Below, piece after piece: positions 62,320 to 64,000 of a stretch of 64,000 nt of DNA; the stretch's first letter is position 1, and every line of letters begins with the position of its first letter. The translations under genes were made by a program, and so were the position numbers. Under the pieces are notes generated by a model. That model made no database searches, was not told the DNA's origin, and saw only the letters and a program-made list of their open reading frames with translations. Source of the DNA: Oasisia sp. SBJ-2009. Its lineage: Eukaryota; Annelida; Polychaeta; Sabellida; Siboglinidae. The DNA lies in NCBI GenBank assembly GCA_964017155.1, contig OZ024854.1, positions 55,549,941 through 55,613,940 on the forward strand, read 5' to 3'.

Positions 62320-63318
62320 GAGAAAAATATCACAGATATATTCATACATATTAGGCAACTGACAACAATATGGCGCAGGGTAAATGATACACACGCACTC
62401 GCAGTAGACTATAATTACATACATTGTCATGTTGCTATCACAGATTTGTGCAACTCTAATGTACCATACGAAAGCTTTTTGTTAAAATACCCACTATACA
62501 TATAGATAGATCACTTGTAAGATGTTCGTTAATATGAACATTAAGCCAACGCAGCTTCTGGATGGAAATATGTTACTTTTTAACAATTGTGTCACGTGTG
62601 CTTTTCCGCCTTTCAAATACAGACATTCACAGATACTGTTCTTTTGAACGTATCGTACAGTGCGTTTGAAAAGGATAAAGTGGTCCGTTCACACGTAGGC
62701 CAACTAATTATAGAACTGTCGCCGTACGAATTGTATAATCATAGCAGATGTAGGTAAATGTTTGCTTGTTATCAGGGTATACCTGAAGAAGAAGAAGTTC
62801 ACATTTGGTCACATTTTAAAATACATGTTTTCGTGATATAGTTCGACTGACAACGAAAATGGCAATTTTAAATTGTTTTATTTTCTACAATTTCAGCAAA
62901 TATTCCTTTGTTTCATCTGCAGCAGACGAACCTCCAATATATGAATAATCATTAACAAGGCATTTGTATATGCGCCACATCTAACGACTAACACACTTGA
63001 CGTCACGATAAGAGGTTACGTTTCCGAAAGTGTATTTCGTCGTCATACCAACTATGCCACAGAGACAGATCTATGCGACCAGCTGGATGGATAAAGCACG
63101 TAATACTTAGTAATGTAGCTTTCATCAAATGACTAATGGACGGACTACTAATGTTCACTGCAGCTCACAAAAGAATTACAGTTCATGCTTGAGTATATGC
63201 TAACAAAAACTATTAAATATTTGCCCTCGCATACCTTTCTTTAACCAATATCGTAGCGCTTTTTGTTGATTATATTGGCCAATCGTCAAAACGAACGGAG
63301 CATTCCACCAATTCGCAG

Positions 63319-63322
<4 letters not shown>
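62320..63322. other. intergenic, nothing recognised
   Basis: No supported gene or repeat. Confidence 0.4.
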
Positions 63323-63365
<43 letters not shown>

Positions 63366-63405
63366 AATTCACAGTAATACATATATTTATATATATATAT
63401 ATATT
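63323..63405. repeat. (TA)n microsatellite, two blocks
   Basis: TA runs at 63323-63364 and 63389-63404, separated by CCAATTCACAGTAATACA. A near copy of the separator (CCAATTCGCAGTA) precedes the first block. Confidence 0.92.
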
Positions 63406-63944
63406 ACAGTTATACTGATGATTTATATATGATACCTAAGAGTTATCTACCACAAACTCCTAATGCTGAAACCTATTTCTGTGGAATAGATCACTACCAA
63501 CATATACTGTATTTATATTTCTACGTGTTACATGTAGTTATATTGGTTAACGACGTTGATATAGTTTACAATAAACTATTACTGTCTCTCGAGGTCGACC
63601 CGACACAATAACTCAGTTGCCCACAATTACAGTAGGATCACCAATCATTTCAAGTTGATGTAAAATTTACGTTTTCGGCCCTCCTGATAGGATAGTTAAC
63701 TTATCAGATGGTACCGAAATTCATGAACTTGAAATGGAATTTAGCTCGGTTATGGCTGCTCAGTTATGTTCACTGCTGGATTGTAGCAGCAAGTTGTCCA
63801 GTCAACCATTTTGATCCACACGTCTCTGATCTGGTGGAACAGGCCATCGTAGTTTGCTGCAACACGCAATAAATACTTCGCACTGATTAATTTGTCTCAC
63901 AAGTCTGCTACGCATCCTACTGTGTTTCATTCTACTGACTAGCA
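63406..63944. other. intergenic, nothing recognised
   Basis: No supported feature. Confidence 0.4.
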
Positions 63945-64000
63945 CAGTGGTTCTCAAACTGTTTCCGTGTACCCCCTGAGCCCTGCGACGACAATGGTGT
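63945..64000. mobile_element. left end of a hAT-like element, cut by the window
   Basis: CAGTGGTTCTCAAACTG followed by GTGTACCCCCTGAG is the classic hAT terminal pattern (CAGTGGTTCTCAAAC, then TACCCCCT). The preceding 8 bases, GACTAGCA, would be the target duplication. Confidence 0.7.

Overview
This is animal nuclear DNA, most likely from a marine invertebrate. The evidence is one multi-exon gene with canonical GT-AG introns, AT-rich introns and intergenic DNA, non-LTR retrotransposons of the Jockey/CR1/L2 groups, hAT-like and other short inverted-repeat transposons, and many microsatellites and minisatellites. Nothing points to bacteria: no operons and no ribosome binding sites. The exact phylum cannot be fixed from the sequence; lophotrochozoan, ambulacrarian or lancelet would all fit.

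The only clear cellular gene lies on the + strand from 24658 to 58862. Twenty-three coding exons can be joined through consensus splice sites. All intron phases match, and the frame closes on a TGA after 4152 coding bases (1383 codons plus stop). An AATAAA signal follows 72 bases later. The protein looks like the CFAP92 / KIAA1257 family of cilia- and flagella-associated proteins, identified from memory of family motifs and not by a search. Its introns are loaded with repeats. Intron 4 (11.3 kb) holds about 254 units of a 42-bp minisatellite that happens to be open in three reading frames. Intron 9 holds a 19-bp minisatellite whose unit copies the splice acceptor and first eight coding bases of exon 10. 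Intron 15 holds a 13-bp satellite of about 40 units. Intron 20 holds a long GT array followed by a long CA array.

The first 24 kb is transposon territory. In order it holds an inverted-repeat pair around an orphan reading frame (0.8-1.5 kb), a MADF-like exon beside a palindromic CAACAAGTTGC element (1.7-2.2 kb), a nearly intact minus-strand LINE (2.6-6.1 kb), a LINE ORF1 fragment (6.9-7.5 kb), a decayed plus-strand CR1-like LINE (7.8-9.7 kb), a 358-bp hAT-type MITE with 8-bp target duplication (12.7-13.05 kb), a 4.94-kb palindromic foldback element with 8-bp target duplication (13.4-18.4 kb), and an L2-like LINE nested in inverted repeats (21.2-23.9 kb) followed by a MITE with ATAT flanks (23.96-24.29 kb).

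Downstream of the gene (59-64 kb) there is a 439-bp inverted-repeat element with GGTC flanks, one possible minus-strand terminal exon (62.1-62.3 kb), a TA microsatellite, and the left end of a hAT-like element cut by the window edge. The points most worth following up are the foldback element, the acceptor-copying minisatellite, and the triple-open 42-bp array.
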